A stretch of DNA of 64,000 nucleotides from assembly GCA_045807125.1 (NCBI GenBank), contig JBJMHZ010000054.1, forward strand, positions 109,676 through 173,675, given 5' to 3'. Position numbers and translations under genes: made by a program. The stretch comes from JBJMHZ01 sp045807125. GTDB taxonomy: Bacteria > Actinomycetota > Actinomycetes > JAWWOL01. Below are positions 7,756 to 15,964 of this stretch, one piece after another. How positions within the stretch are numbered: position 1 is the stretch's first letter; every line of letters starts with the position of its first letter. The notes below the pieces were generated by a model that saw nothing but the letters and a program-made list of their open reading frames with translations, was not told the origin of the DNA and made no database searches.

Positions 7756-9180
7756 GTGAGCGAGGTGCCCGGCCGTGCCGGTGATGCGCCGCACCGGCAC
7801 GCCGTCGTGGTGGGCGGCGGGATCGCCGGGCTGGCCGCGGCGCACCGGCTGGCCCGCGCGGCGCCGCCCGGCACGGCCGTGACGCTGCTGGAGGGCTCCC
7901 CGGCGCTCGGCGGCAAGCTGCGCACGAGCGAGCTTGCCGGCCTCGCCGTCGACGAGGGGGCCGAGGCGCTGCTCGCCCGCGTCCCGGAGGCGCTCGCGCT
8001 GGCCCGCGAGGTCGGGCTCGGCGACGACCTGGTGCACCCGGCGACGACGCAGGCGGCGCTCTGGACCCGCGGCGCGCTGCGGCCGATCCCGGCCGGCACC
8101 GTCATGGGCGTGCCAGGCGACCTCGCCGCCCTCGCGCGCTCGGGGGTGCTCTCGTCCGCCGGGCTGCTTCGCATGACGCTCGACGTCGCGCTCCCGCGCA
8201 CGCCGATCGGCGACGACGTCGCCGTCGGCTGGTACGTCGCGCAGCGGCTCGGCCGCGAGGTGGTCGACCGGCTGGTCGACCCGCTGCTCGGCGGCGTCTA
8301 CGCGGGCCGCGCGGCCGAGCTGTCCCTCGCCGCCACCGTGCCGGCCCTGGCTGCCCGGGCGCGCGAGCGCCGCTCGCTGGTGGCCGCCGCGCGAGCCAGC
8401 CGTAGCACCGGCACCGGCCCCGTCTTCGGGGCGGTCCGCGGCGGGCTCGGCCGGCTCGCCGCAGCCGTCGCGGACGCCGCCGCGGCCGCGGGCGCGCAGG
8501 TGCGCACCGGCGCGATGGTGCGCGAGCTGGCCAGGTCGCCGGACGGCTGGCTGCTGACGGTGGGGCCCACCCGCGACGAGGAGCTGGTGCGCGCCGACGT
8601 CGTGGTGCTCGCGCTGCCGGCGCGACCGGCGGCCCGGCTGCTGCGCGACGCCGTTCCCGCCGCGGCGCGCGAGCTCGACGGCATCGACTACGCGAGCATG
8701 GCGCTGGTGACGCTCGTCCTCGATGCCGGATCGCTGCCCCGGCTGCCCGGCTCCGGCTTCCTGGTGCCGGCCGTCGAGGGACGACTGGTCAAGGCGGCGA
8801 CCTTCCTCACCCGCAAGTGGCCGTGGCTCGCGGAGCGGGCGCCGGGCCTCGAGGTGATCCGCTGCTCGGTCGGCCGTCACGGCGATGCGTCCGACGTGCA
8901 GCGCGACGACGACGACCTGGTCGCCGGCTGCCTCGCCGACCTGTCCGCCGCCCTCGGCGGCGGCGGCCGGCTGGTCGCCTCCCGGGTGACCCGCTGGGGT
9001 GGCGGGCTGCCGCAGTACGCCGTCGGTCACCGGGCCCGCGTCGAGCGCATCAAGGCCGCCGTCGCGGCGCATCCGACGCTCGCCGTGTGCGGCGCGGCGT
9101 ACGACGGGATCGGCGTCCCGGCCTGCATCCGCACCGCCGGGTGCGCCGTGGACCGCGCACTGGCGGCCCTCGCCGGCTGA
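7756..9180 (+). CDS. hemY: Coproporphyrinogen III oxidase (HemG/HemY type, CgoX)
   Basis: 474 aa from GTG. FAD-dependent oxidase that removes six electrons from coproporphyrinogen III to form coproporphyrin III. The Rossmann dinucleotide motif VVVGGGIAGLAAAHRLA is at residues about 17-33, followed by the GGKLRTSELAG block. KAATFLTRKWPW is typical of the family, and the C-terminal FAD-contact region reads VCGAAYDGIGVPACIRTA. Length fits HemY/CgoX. Its neighbours hemE, cpfC and chdC give it a clear pathway slot; protoporphyrinogen oxidation is the older annotation for the same family. Confidence 0.95.
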   Translation: MSEVPGRAGDAPHRHAVVVGGGIAGLAAAHRLARAAPPGTAVTLLEGSPALGGKLRTSELAGLAVDEGAEALLARVPEALALAREVGLGDDLVHPATTQAALWTRGALRPIPAGTVMGVPGDLAALARSGVLSSAGLLRMTLDVALPRTPIGDDVAVGWYVAQRLGREVVDRLVDPLLGGVYAGRAAELSLAATVPALAARARERRSLVAAARASRSTGTGPVFGAVRGGLGRLAAAVADAAAAAGAQVRTGAMVRELARSPDGWLLTVGPTRDEELVRADVVVLALPARPAARLLRDAVPAAARELDGIDYASMALVTLVLDAGSLPRLPGSGFLVPAVEGRLVKAATFLTRKWPWLAERAPGLEVIRCSVGRHGDASDVQRDDDDLVAGCLADLSAALGGGGRLVASRVTRWGGGLPQYAVGHRARVERIKAAVAAHPTLAVCGAAYDGIGVPACIRTAGCAVDRALAALAG

Positions 9181-9194
9181 GGGACAATCGAGCC

Positions 9195-9944
9195 ATGACC
9201 GACGAGCCCCTGATCACGGATGAGACCAGCGCCGCGAGCGGCCGGACGAGGCCCAGGGCGCGCGATCTCAACAACGAGATCCGTTACGTGCTCTACGCGG
9301 TCTTCCGCGCCCGCACCGGTGCCGGCGGCCTCGACGACGCCGACCGCGCGGCTGCCGCTGTCGAGGTGCAGGAGGTGCTCGACGGGTATGCGGCGAAGGG
9401 CGTCCTCACCCGGGGCTGCTACGACGTGTCCGGCTTCCGCTCCGACGCCGACCTGATGATGTGGTGGGTCGCGCCGAGCGCCGACGACCTCCAGGAGGTC
9501 AACGCGGCCTTCCGGCGCACCCGGCTGGGGCGGGCCTGCGAGCCGGTGTGGAGCGCGATGGGCCTGCACCGCCCGGCGGAGTTCAACAAGGGCCACATCC
9601 CGGCCTACCTCGCGGGGGAGGACCCGGGGCGCTACGTGTGCGTCTACCCGTTCGTGCGCTCGTACGAGTGGTACCTGCTGCCCGACGCCGAGCGCCGGGC
9701 GCTGCTGGCCGAGCACGGGCGGATGGCTCGCGACTTCCCCGACGTGCGAGCCAACACGGTCGCCGCGTTCGCGCTGGGCGATTACGAGTGGATGCTCGCC
9801 TTCGAGGCCGACGAGCTGCACCGCATCGTCGACCTGATGCGCCACCTGCGCGGGGCCACCGCCCGCCTGCACACCCGGATCGAGATCCCCTTCTACACCG
9901 GGCCGCGCAAGCCCGTCGCGGAGATCATCGCCGCCCTGCCGTGA
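9195..9944 (+). CDS. chdC: Coproheme decarboxylase (HemQ)
   Basis: 249 aa from ATG 9195, which lies 14 nt after the hemY stop. It converts Fe-coproporphyrin III to haem b by two oxidative decarboxylations using H2O2. The family block YPFVRSYEWYLLP (near residue 151) contains the reactive Tyr, and MRHLRGATARLHT with IEIPFYTGPR closes the haem pocket near residues 213-235. An Arg-rich N-terminal leader precedes the conserved RYVLYAVF. With hemE, hemH and hemY it completes the route to haem in one cluster. Confidence 0.96.
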   Translation: MTDEPLITDETSAASGRTRPRARDLNNEIRYVLYAVFRARTGAGGLDDADRAAAAVEVQEVLDGYAAKGVLTRGCYDVSGFRSDADLMMWWVAPSADDLQEVNAAFRRTRLGRACEPVWSAMGLHRPAEFNKGHIPAYLAGEDPGRYVCVYPFVRSYEWYLLPDAERRALLAEHGRMARDFPDVRANTVAAFALGDYEWMLAFEADELHRIVDLMRHLRGATARLHTRIEIPFYTGPRKPVAEIIAALP

Positions 9945-9965
9945 GGCGCCGGCCGTAGGTCCGGC

Positions 9966-10160
9966 TCAGCCGCGACGCGCCGTCTCGACCCGGCCGGCGG
10001 CGTCGAGGGTGACGTTGATGCGGTCCTCGGCGTACTCCATGGTGTAGGCCCGGTCCGGCTCGATCACCCGCAGCCGCAGGCCCTCCTCGGACGCGACGCG
10101 AGCCGCCTCTTCGGGGGTCAACCCGATGAGGCGGCTCGCGACGTCGTGCTCGTCGTTCAC
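9966..10160 (-). CDS. I78-like small protein
   Basis: 64 aa. The sequence IGLTPEEAARVASEEGLRLR followed by YTMEYAEDRINVTLD is the pattern of the peptidase inhibitor I78 family, which are small proteins with a loop ending in RxN. There is no signal peptide, so action on an external protease is uncertain; many bacterial members are annotated only by similarity. It has the same orientation as the DUF6131 and msrB genes beyond it. Confidence 0.75.
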   Translation of the reverse strand: MNDEHDVASRLIGLTPEEAARVASEEGLRLRVIEPDRAYTMEYAEDRINVTLDAAGRVETARRG

Positions 10161-10184
10161 CGGTGGGCCGGCATGCAGCCGGCT

Positions 10185-10340
10185 CTACCAGTAGTGCCGG
10201 CGGCCGCCGACCGCGCGGCCCATGGAGCCCAGGATCCAGAGGATGACCCCGATGACGAGAAGGATGATCCCGATCGTCCAGAGGATCGAGCTGCCGATGA
10301 TGAAGCCCACGATGAGAAGTATGAGCCCGAGGATGATCAC
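10185..10340 (-). CDS. DUF6131 small membrane protein
   Basis: 51 aa from GTG 10340, preceded by AGGAGG with a 6-nt spacer; this ribosome site rules out the longer reading frame to 10427. Two hydrophobic helices (VIILGLILLIVGFII and LWTIGIILLVIGVILWIL) are followed by the conserved C-terminal signature GSMGRAVGGRRHYW. Members of this family are tiny actinobacterial inner-membrane proteins of unknown role. Confidence 0.85.
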   Translation of the reverse strand: MIILGLILLIVGFIIGSSILWTIGIILLVIGVILWILGSMGRAVGGRRHYW

Positions 10341-10464
10341 TGCCTGCCTCCTGACAGAGCCCGGGACGCCCCGGTTGCGTGCGGTGATCATGCCCAGGTG
10401 GGCCGAAGTCATGCGTGCCGCGGGCACCGATTCGCGGGAGCGGTAGATCGGCCTGACCGGGTGG

Positions 10465-10866
10465 TTAGGTAGCGGTCTCGAAGGTGAGCGAGACCGAGTT
10501 CATGCAGTAGCGGTCCCCGGTCGGCGTCTGGGGGGCGTCGTCGAAGAGATGCCCGAGGTGCGAGCCGCAGCGGGCGCACCGCACCTCGGTGCGGGTCATC
10601 CCGTGGCTGTGGTCGGGGATCAGCTCGACCGCGTCGGAGCGCTCCGGGGCGTAGAAGCTCGGCCAGCCGCAGTGCGAGTCGAACTTCGTCTCGCTGCGGA
10701 ACAGCTCGTTGCCGCAGGCCCGGCAGCGGTAGACGCCGACCCGCTTCTCGTCGAGCAGCGGCCCGGTGCCCGGCGGCTCGGTGGCCGCCTTGCGCAGCAC
10801 GGCGTACTCATCGCGGCCCAGCTCGGTGCGCCACTCCTCGTCCGTCTTCTCCACCTCGTAGCCCAT
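10465..10866 (-). CDS. msrB: Peptide-methionine (R)-S-oxide reductase
   Basis: 133 aa from the ATG at 10866. It reduces methionine-R-sulfoxide in damaged proteins. The zinc site is formed by two CxxC pairs (CRAC and CARC). The substrate block HCGWPSFYAP and the catalytic cysteine in RYCMNSVSL near the C-terminus are intact, as is the GSHLGHLFDDAP block. The upstream reading frame extends much further but is a GC-rich artefact with no family similarity. Confidence 0.96.
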   Translation of the reverse strand: MGYEVEKTDEEWRTELGRDEYAVLRKAATEPPGTGPLLDEKRVGVYRCRACGNELFRSETKFDSHCGWPSFYAPERSDAVELIPDHSHGMTRTEVRCARCGSHLGHLFDDAPQTPTGDRYCMNSVSLTFETAT

Positions 10867-10900
10867 GGCTGCAGCGTACGTCGCGGGTAGCGTCGCGGGC

Positions 10901-11370
10901 ATGGGTGAGTGGCTCGCCGCGATGCCGGCAGCGGTCGCTCGCCAGCGCGCGCTGCTGGAGCGCTGGTGGCCGTCGTCGCCGCCGAGCCGGCGACGACCGC
11001 GCTGGTGCTCGGCTGCTCGCTGGCCCGCGGCGCCGGCGACAGGTGGTCCGACGTCGACGCGCGGCACCTCTTCGCCCAGTACGCCGACGGGCTGCAGCTC
11101 TCGCTCGTGGTCCGGCCCGCGGGGGAGTGGCAGGGCCGCGCGCCCGGCGAGGTGGTGCTGCACGACCCGGCCGGCGCGTTCGCGACCGACCGGGTGCCGG
11201 CCGTGCTGCGCGCCGACGCCGACGACGTGCGGGAGTGGGCCTTCCTCGGCTGGATCGCACTGGCCGACCTGGTGAAGTACCTCGCGCGCTGCTCGCCGCC
11301 GGCCACCGGCTCGCGGACGTGCTGGCCGACGCCTCGGCGCCGCGGGCGAGGTGCGCTGCACCCGCGCCCG
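10901..11370 (+). pseudogene. Nucleotidyltransferase-like gene broken by two frame changes
   Basis: Protein-like sequence runs through three frames. It starts at ATG 10901 (MGEWLAAMPAAVARQRALLE), continues one frame over near 10965 as VVAAEPATTALVLGCSLARG followed by DRWSDVDA, and changes frame again near 11290 to give LLAAGHRLADVLADASAPR. The GCSLARGAGD...SDVD block resembles the GSxxRGxxxxxSDxD active site of minimal nucleotidyltransferases, which are found in aminoglycoside adenylyltransferase-like proteins. Both shifts are in the same direction. This could be decay or two sequencing errors in GC-rich runs. The end is uncertain; the next gene begins at 11391. Confidence 0.55.
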
Positions 11371-11390
11371 GCGGCCGGTACGGTGCCGGT

Positions 11391-12413
11391 ATGGCAGCTT
11401 CGCCGTTCGTCGAGCTGGACGTCGACGGGTTCACCGTGAAGGTGACCAACCCGGAGAAGGTCTACTTCAGCGCGCGCGGCGAGACGAAGCTGGACATGGT
11501 GCGCTACTACCTGTCGGTGGGGGAGGGCATCGTCCGCGCGCTGCACGAGCGGCCGACGACGCTGAAGCGGCACCCGGAGGGCGCCGAGGGCGAGGCGATC
11601 TACCAGAAGCGGGTGCCGGAGAAGCACCCGGAGTGGATCGAGACGGCGCGGGTGCGCTTCCCGTCCGGCCGGCACGCCGACGAGCTGTGCGTCACCCACC
11701 TGGCGGCGGTGGCGTGGGCGGCCAACCTCGGCACGATCGACTTCCACCCGTGGCCCTCGCGACGGCACGACACCGAGCACCCCGACGAGCTGCGCCTCGA
11801 CCTCGACCCGCAGCCGGGCACCGCCTTCGCCGACGCGCAGCGGGTGGTGCCGTTCGTCCGCGAGATGCTCGACGAGCTCGGGATGACCGGCTGGCCGAAG
11901 ACGAGCGGCAACCGCGGCCTGCACGCGTACGTCCGCATCGAGCCGCGCTGGTCGTTCACCGAGGTGCGCCGCGCCGCACTGGCGTTCGGCCGCGAGCTCG
12001 AGCGGCGCGTCCCCGATCTGGTCACCACGGCGTGGTGGAAGGAGGAGCGCGGCGCCAAGGTGTTCCTCGACTACAACCAGAACGCGCGCGACCGCACGAT
12101 CGCCTCGGCGTACTCGGTGCGGGCGCGCCGCGACGCGACGGTGTCGGCGCCGCTCACCTGGGACGAGGTCGCCGACGTGGCGATCGAGGACTTCACGATC
12201 GCGACGATGCCGGCCCGGTTCGCCGAGCTGGGTGACCTGCACGCGGGCATCGACGACGCGGTGTGCGCGCTGGAGCCGCTGCTGGAGTGGGCCGAGCGCG
12301 ACGAGCGCGACCGCGGGCTGGGCGAGGCGCCGTACCCGCCGAACTACCCGAAGATGGAGGGCGAGCCGATGCGCGTGCAGCCCAGCCGCGCGCGCAAGGC
12401 GCCCGAGGAGTAG
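11391..12413 (+). CDS. Stand-alone LigD-type polymerase (non-homologous end joining primase-polymerase)
   Basis: 340 aa from ATG 11391. It matches the polymerase domain of LigD, an archaeo-eukaryotic-primase fold that fills gaps and adds ribonucleotides at broken DNA ends. Visible blocks: VTNPEKVYF near residue 20, TTLKRHPEG, YQKRVPEKHPEW, catalytic LDLDPQPG (DxD) near residue 138, KTSGNRGLHAYV near residue 166, and VFLDYNQN near residue 223. There are no ligase or phosphoesterase domains, so it is one of the separated LigD parts common in actinomycetes. A LigC-type ligase is encoded at 17233-18312. No Ku gene is in the window. Confidence 0.93.
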   Translation: MAASPFVELDVDGFTVKVTNPEKVYFSARGETKLDMVRYYLSVGEGIVRALHERPTTLKRHPEGAEGEAIYQKRVPEKHPEWIETARVRFPSGRHADELCVTHLAAVAWAANLGTIDFHPWPSRRHDTEHPDELRLDLDPQPGTAFADAQRVVPFVREMLDELGMTGWPKTSGNRGLHAYVRIEPRWSFTEVRRAALAFGRELERRVPDLVTTAWWKEERGAKVFLDYNQNARDRTIASAYSVRARRDATVSAPLTWDEVADVAIEDFTIATMPARFAELGDLHAGIDDAVCALEPLLEWAERDERDRGLGEAPYPPNYPKMEGEPMRVQPSRARKAPEE

Positions 12414-12439
12414 TCAGCGGGCCCCGGGCGGCGAGGGAC

Positions 12440-12943
12440 TCAGCCCACGCAGCCCCCGCTGTTGACATCGGAGTTGACCACCACGTTGCCACTCGGGTCG
12501 ATGACCAGCGTGATGATCTCGCGGACGACGTAGTTCGGGCGGCCGTCCTTGCTGACCTGCGCGTAGATCAGCGGCTCGACGAAGACCGTCACGCCCTGGG
12601 TGCCGGTGCGCACGATGTCGTGGTAGTGGGCGTTCAGCACGTACGACGAGCCGCTGGTGAGCCCGACGCCGGTGAGCTGCTGGCTGTAATTGAGCGACCG
12701 CACGAAGGTCGTCGGGCCGGAGACGGTCGTGAGGACGGTGTCGTAGCCGCCGGTCCACTCGACGGGCTCGCTGGTGCACGGGGGCGAGTCCTCGACGAAC
12801 GTGCCGAAGTCGACGTGGGTGCGCTCGGTGGTCGTGGTCGTGGGCGCGCCTGCCGCCGCCGCGCCGCCCGGCGTCGCTGCGAGCATGGCGCCGGCCGCGA
12901 TGCCGACGGCGCCCAGCTTGATGGTGCGGGAGAGTGCGGTCAT
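12440..12943 (-). CDS. Secreted protein, unknown function
   Basis: 167 aa with a classic Sec signal (MTALSRTIKLGAVGIAAGAM, then Ala-rich to about residue 32). The mature part is Thr/Val-rich and probably beta-rich, with the blocks VDFGTFVEDSPP and YVLNAHYHDIVRTG and a C-terminal Cys in GGCVG that could pair with the Cys near SPPCTSE. No family was recognised. It is the first of three consecutive secreted-protein genes on this strand. Its upstream region carries a GCAAT-ATTGC dyad at 13004-13014, also present before the third gene. Confidence 0.8.
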   Translation of the reverse strand: MTALSRTIKLGAVGIAAGAMLAATPGGAAAAGAPTTTTTERTHVDFGTFVEDSPPCTSEPVEWTGGYDTVLTTVSGPTTFVRSLNYSQQLTGVGLTSGSSYVLNAHYHDIVRTGTQGVTVFVEPLIYAQVSKDGRPNYVVREIITLVIDPSGNVVVNSDVNSGGCVG

Positions 12944-13003
12944 GGTCGCATCCCGTTCTCCTGGTGCGGTAGCCGCCAGGATGCGCGCGTGCCACGCCCG
13001 TTG

Positions 13004-13014
13004 GCAATGATTGC
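13004..13014 (-). promoter_or_regulatory. Candidate operator, GCAAT-N-ATTGC dyad
   Basis: GCAATGATTGC is a perfect dyad (5-bp arms, 1-nt centre) lying 61 nt upstream of the secreted-protein start at 12943. On the minus strand it follows CGAAA. The same arms with a 6-nt spacer occur at the same distance upstream of the gene starting at 14605. Confidence 0.4.
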
Positions 13015-13039
13015 TTTCGTGCCAGCAGCGAACGACCGG

Positions 13040-13819
13040 TCAGCTCGACATCGACAGGACGACCGAGTCGAGGTCGCCGTGGTAGTAGTCGCAGCCGACC
13101 CAGCCGTACGACGGGTTGCACGACGCCTTGCCGCCCATGACGAGGTTCCACGTGTTGGCGATGTGGCCGGCCCGCTTGTAGGTGACCAGCGGCGTGCCGC
13201 CGTCGATCTGCATGCGGACGTACGTGATGTGCTTCTCGCAGACGATGCGGTGCCAGGCGCCGTTGTTGATGCGGTTGCCGTACTTCAGGCCGACCGTCGA
13301 GCGGGTGCCGTCGGACGTGACGCCGGTGAAGACGCAGCTGGGGACGCCGTCGTCCATCTGCACCTTCCAGAAGCCCCCTGCCGTCGCGGCCTGGCCCTTC
13401 TGCACGATGTTGAACTCGCCCGAGTAGCTGGTGCGCACGCGCAGCGAGATCTGCACCGTCCGCCAGCCCGGGTCGAGGTCGGGCGCGTCGGGCACCATCA
13501 CCAGCCGCTCCGGGTCCTTCACCGTGGCGGCCGGCGGCGCGAACCGGAAGGCGGTCTCGTAGTAGCCGGGCGCTCCCGGCTGGACCTCCGCGCCGATGCT
13601 GCCCTCGTGCTCGTTGCCGGAGACGTCGTGCGCCCAGGTCGCGCCATGCTCCTCGTCCAGCATCCAGCGACCGACGACCACCAGGCCGGTGCCCGTGCTG
13701 GTCGTGCTGGTCGTGCTGGCGGTCGCGGCGCCGGACGGCACGGTGCCGGCGAGCGCCGTGGCGAGCGCGAGCCCGGCGACCCCCGCGGTGCCGGCGAGCG
13801 TGCGGGCGGTGGCGGGCAT
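13040..13819 (-). CDS. Secreted LamG-like (concanavalin A-like) protein, paralogue 1
   Basis: 259 aa. A signal peptide (MPATARTLAGTAGVAGLALA, about 31 residues) is followed by a Thr/Ser-rich linker and one LamG/concanavalin-A-like fold. Blocks typical of this fold: WMLDEEHGATWAHDVSGNEH, FRFAPPAA, SLRVRTSY, QKGQAATAGGFWKVQ, AWHRIVCEKH and NLVMGGKASC. Four Cys at matching places in the neighbour (PSCVFTG, VCEKH, KASC, GCDYY) suggest two disulfides. It is about half identical to the protein encoded at 13865-14605, so the pair arose by tandem duplication. It probably binds a surface polysaccharide; no catalytic domain is attached. Confidence 0.85.
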   Translation of the reverse strand: MPATARTLAGTAGVAGLALATALAGTVPSGAATASTTSTTSTGTGLVVVGRWMLDEEHGATWAHDVSGNEHEGSIGAEVQPGAPGYYETAFRFAPPAATVKDPERLVMVPDAPDLDPGWRTVQISLRVRTSYSGEFNIVQKGQAATAGGFWKVQMDDGVPSCVFTGVTSDGTRSTVGLKYGNRINNGAWHRIVCEKHITYVRMQIDGGTPLVTYKRAGHIANTWNLVMGGKASCNPSYGWVGCDYYHGDLDSVVLSMSS

Positions 13820-13836
13820 GCGGGGGCTCCCTGGAA

Positions 13837-13862
13837 CTCATCGATGCCGTCCGGTCGGCATC
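13837..13862. repeat. Hairpin between tandem LamG genes
   Basis: GATGCCG and CGGCATC (7-bp arms, spacer tccggt) lie in the 45-nt gap between the two paralogues. It could be a terminator for the upstream paralogue or an operator for the downstream one; the sequence does not decide. Confidence 0.4.
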
Positions 13863-13864
13863 CC

Positions 13865-14605
13865 TCAGCCCATGGACAGGACGACCTGGTCGAGGTCGCC
13901 GCGGTAGTAGTCGCAGTCGATGCCGTTGTCCGGGGCGCACGACCACTTGCCGCCCAGGACGAGCGGCCAGGTGTTGCTGATCCTGCCCAAGGCCTTCCAG
14001 GTGACCATCGGCGCCGCGTCGTCGATCGTGAGCCGGACGGAGCCGGCCAGCTTCTCGCACAGGATGTGGTGCCAGGCGCCGTCATCGACCGGCGTGGCCC
14101 ACGTCAGCCCTGCCGACACCCGCGCGCCGCTGCTGCTGACCCCGGTGAGGACGCAGCTGGGGTAGCCGTCGTCGAGCTGCACCTTCCAGAAGCCGCCGGC
14201 GGTGGTGGCCTGGCCCTTCTGCATGACGTTGTAGTCGTCGGCGTAGCTGGTGCGCACCCACAGCGAGATGTGCAGGTCCCGAGTGCCGGGGTCCAGGCCG
14301 GCCTGATCGGGGACCTTCACCAGCCGCTGCGGATCGCTCACGTCGGCCGATGGCGGGGCGAACCGGAACGCCGTCCCGCTCGCGCCGGCGATGCCACGGG
14401 TCACGGCGCTGCCGATGCTCGCGGAGTAGCCGTTGCCCGACGAGTCCTGGGCGACGGTCGCTCCGGCCCGCTCGTCGAGCTGCCACTCGCCGACCGTCGT
14501 GGTGGCCGCCGCACCGGCGGGGGAGCAGGCGAGCGCAGCGACGGCCGTGACCGCTGCGCACGCGCTGGTCACGGCCGTCGCCACGGGGTGACGGTTGGTA
14601 GTCAT
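13865..14605 (-). CDS. Secreted LamG-like (concanavalin A-like) protein, paralogue 2
   Basis: 246 aa from ATG 14605. The signal peptide ends near ACSPAGAAA (about residue 33). The single LamG-like domain shares its block order with paralogue 1: WQLDERAGATVAQDSSGNGY, FRFAPPSAD, SLWVRTSY, QKGQATTAGGFWKVQLDDG, AWHHILCEKL and PLVLGGKWSC. The conserved Cys pattern (PSCVLTG, LCEKL, WSC, DCDYY) is kept. Both end in the same motif, GDLDxVVLSM. The frame runs open far upstream, but those residues are antisense to a flavoprotein gene. The likely role is carbohydrate binding outside the cell, by fold only. Confidence 0.85.
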   Translation of the reverse strand: MTTNRHPVATAVTSACAAVTAVAALACSPAGAAATTTVGEWQLDERAGATVAQDSSGNGYSASIGSAVTRGIAGASGTAFRFAPPSADVSDPQRLVKVPDQAGLDPGTRDLHISLWVRTSYADDYNVMQKGQATTAGGFWKVQLDDGYPSCVLTGVSSSGARVSAGLTWATPVDDGAWHHILCEKLAGSVRLTIDDAAPMVTWKALGRISNTWPLVLGGKWSCAPDNGIDCDYYRGDLDQVVLSMG

Positions 14606-14664
14606 GCTCACTCCACAATCGGTTGACTGTCGCGTTCCGTTACCCCGGCATCGTGATCTCATGC

Positions 14665-14680
14665 GCAATCCCGGCATTGC
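14665..14680 (-). promoter_or_regulatory. Candidate operator, GCAAT-N6-ATTGC dyad
   Basis: GCAAT (14665-14669) and ATTGC (14676-14680) flank cccggc, 60 nt upstream of the start at 14605. On the minus strand it reads CGAAGCAAT, compared with CGAAAGCAAT at the related site near 13004-13014. Confidence 0.4.
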
Positions 14681-14737
14681 TTCGATCATCGGCCGATCCA
14701 AGCGGTGCCCTCGGCCGGTCAGGGCAACAATGGGTCG

Positions 14738-15925
14738 ATGAGCGCACCGGCGTACGACCTCGCCGTCATCGGCGCCGGCCCGGCCGGGGCGGCGGCGGCC
14801 CTGCGCGCGCGCCAGCTCGACCCCGCCGCACGGGTCCTGCTGCTCGACCGGGCCGACTTCCCGCGCGACAAGCCGTGCGGCGACGGGGTGAGCGCCCACA
14901 GCATCACCGAGCTCCGCGAGCTCGGGGCCGAGTCGGTGCTCGACGGGTACGAGCCGGTGACCAGCCTGCACGTCCGCTCGCCGTACGGCGTCGAGGTCGC
15001 CGCGCCGCTGCCCGATGCGTGCACGGTGGTGCCGCGGCGGGTGCTCGACGCGCGGCTGGTCGAGCTGGCGGTGGCCCGCGGCGTCGAGCTGCGCAGGCAC
15101 CGGATGCGCACGCTCGACCGCTGCGCCGATCGGGTCGTCCTCGACGGCGAGATCGAGGCGCGGGTGGTCGTCGGCGCCGACGGCGCCAACTCGGTCGTCC
15201 GCCGGGCGCTCGGCGTCGCGCCCAACCCGCCCGAGCACGTCGCCATCGCGGTCCGCGGCTACCTCGACCTGCCGGCAGCCGGGATGGCCGACGAGCTCGT
15301 CATCGTCCTCGAGGAGCCCGGCACGCTCGCGTACGCGTGGGCGTTCCCGCTGCCGGGCGGGGGAGCCAACGTCGGGTACGGCCGGTCGGTGGCCGAGGCC
15401 AGGGCCGACGGGGGCGGCGGCACCGACGACCTCGTGGCCCGGATGCGCAAGCTGCTGCCGTTCGTGGATGGCGTCGAGGACCTGCGCGCGCACCGGCTGC
15501 CGCTCGCCTCCGCTCCGGTGCGCCAGCCCGACGGCCGGGTGCTGCTGGCCGGCGACGCGCTGTCGTACGTCAACCCCATCACCGGCGAGGGCATCCACCA
15601 CGCGCTGCGATCCGGGCGGCTCGCAGCCGAATCCGCGCTGGCCGCGCCGGGCGACGGGGCCGCAGATCCCGGTGCCGCCTACCGGCTGGCGCTGCACCGT
15701 GCCTTCGGCCGCCATCTGCGGCAGACCGCGGTGATGTCGAAGCTCTGCCGGCAGCCGGGGTTCATCGACGCGGTCCTCGATCTCGCCGGGCGCCGTCGCG
15801 ACGTCTGGCAGTCGATCTGCGACACGGGTCTCGGGTCGGGCACCATCCCGAGGGCGCTCATCGTCCGCCAGCTGGCGGCGTACGCCGGCTGGCGGCTGCG
15901 CCGGCCCGCCGCCGCCCGGGGCTGA
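14738..15925 (+). CDS. Geranylgeranyl reductase family FAD-dependent oxidoreductase
   Basis: 395 aa from ATG 14738. FAD enzyme of the GGR/p-hydroxybenzoate hydroxylase group, which in actinobacteria reduces isoprenoid double bonds, for example in menaquinone or lipid side chains. Residues about 6-35 contain the Rossmann motif VIGAGPAGAAAA; DKPCGDGVS near residue 50 is the GGR signature; VVGADGANSVVRRALG near residue 145 and LLAGDALSYVNPITGEGIHH near residue 272 complete the FAD site. It stands alone on this strand, so the substrate cannot be inferred from context. Confidence 0.88.
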   Translation: MSAPAYDLAVIGAGPAGAAAALRARQLDPAARVLLLDRADFPRDKPCGDGVSAHSITELRELGAESVLDGYEPVTSLHVRSPYGVEVAAPLPDACTVVPRRVLDARLVELAVARGVELRRHRMRTLDRCADRVVLDGEIEARVVVGADGANSVVRRALGVAPNPPEHVAIAVRGYLDLPAAGMADELVIVLEEPGTLAYAWAFPLPGGGANVGYGRSVAEARADGGGGTDDLVARMRKLLPFVDGVEDLRAHRLPLASAPVRQPDGRVLLAGDALSYVNPITGEGIHHALRSGRLAAESALAAPGDGAADPGAAYRLALHRAFGRHLRQTAVMSKLCRQPGFIDAVLDLAGRRRDVWQSICDTGLGSGTIPRALIVRQLAAYAGWRLRRPAAARG

Positions 15926-15935
15926 GCCGGCGCCC

Positions 15936-15959
15936 CGGGCTGAGCCGGGCGGGGCCCGC
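15936..15959. terminator. GC-rich hairpin between convergent genes
   Basis: GCCCC and GGGGC arms enclose gggctgagccgggc between the flavoprotein stop and the stop of the opposing acetyltransferase. The element gggctgagccgg occurs twice nearby. Confidence 0.4.
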
Positions 15960-15964
15960 CGGAG

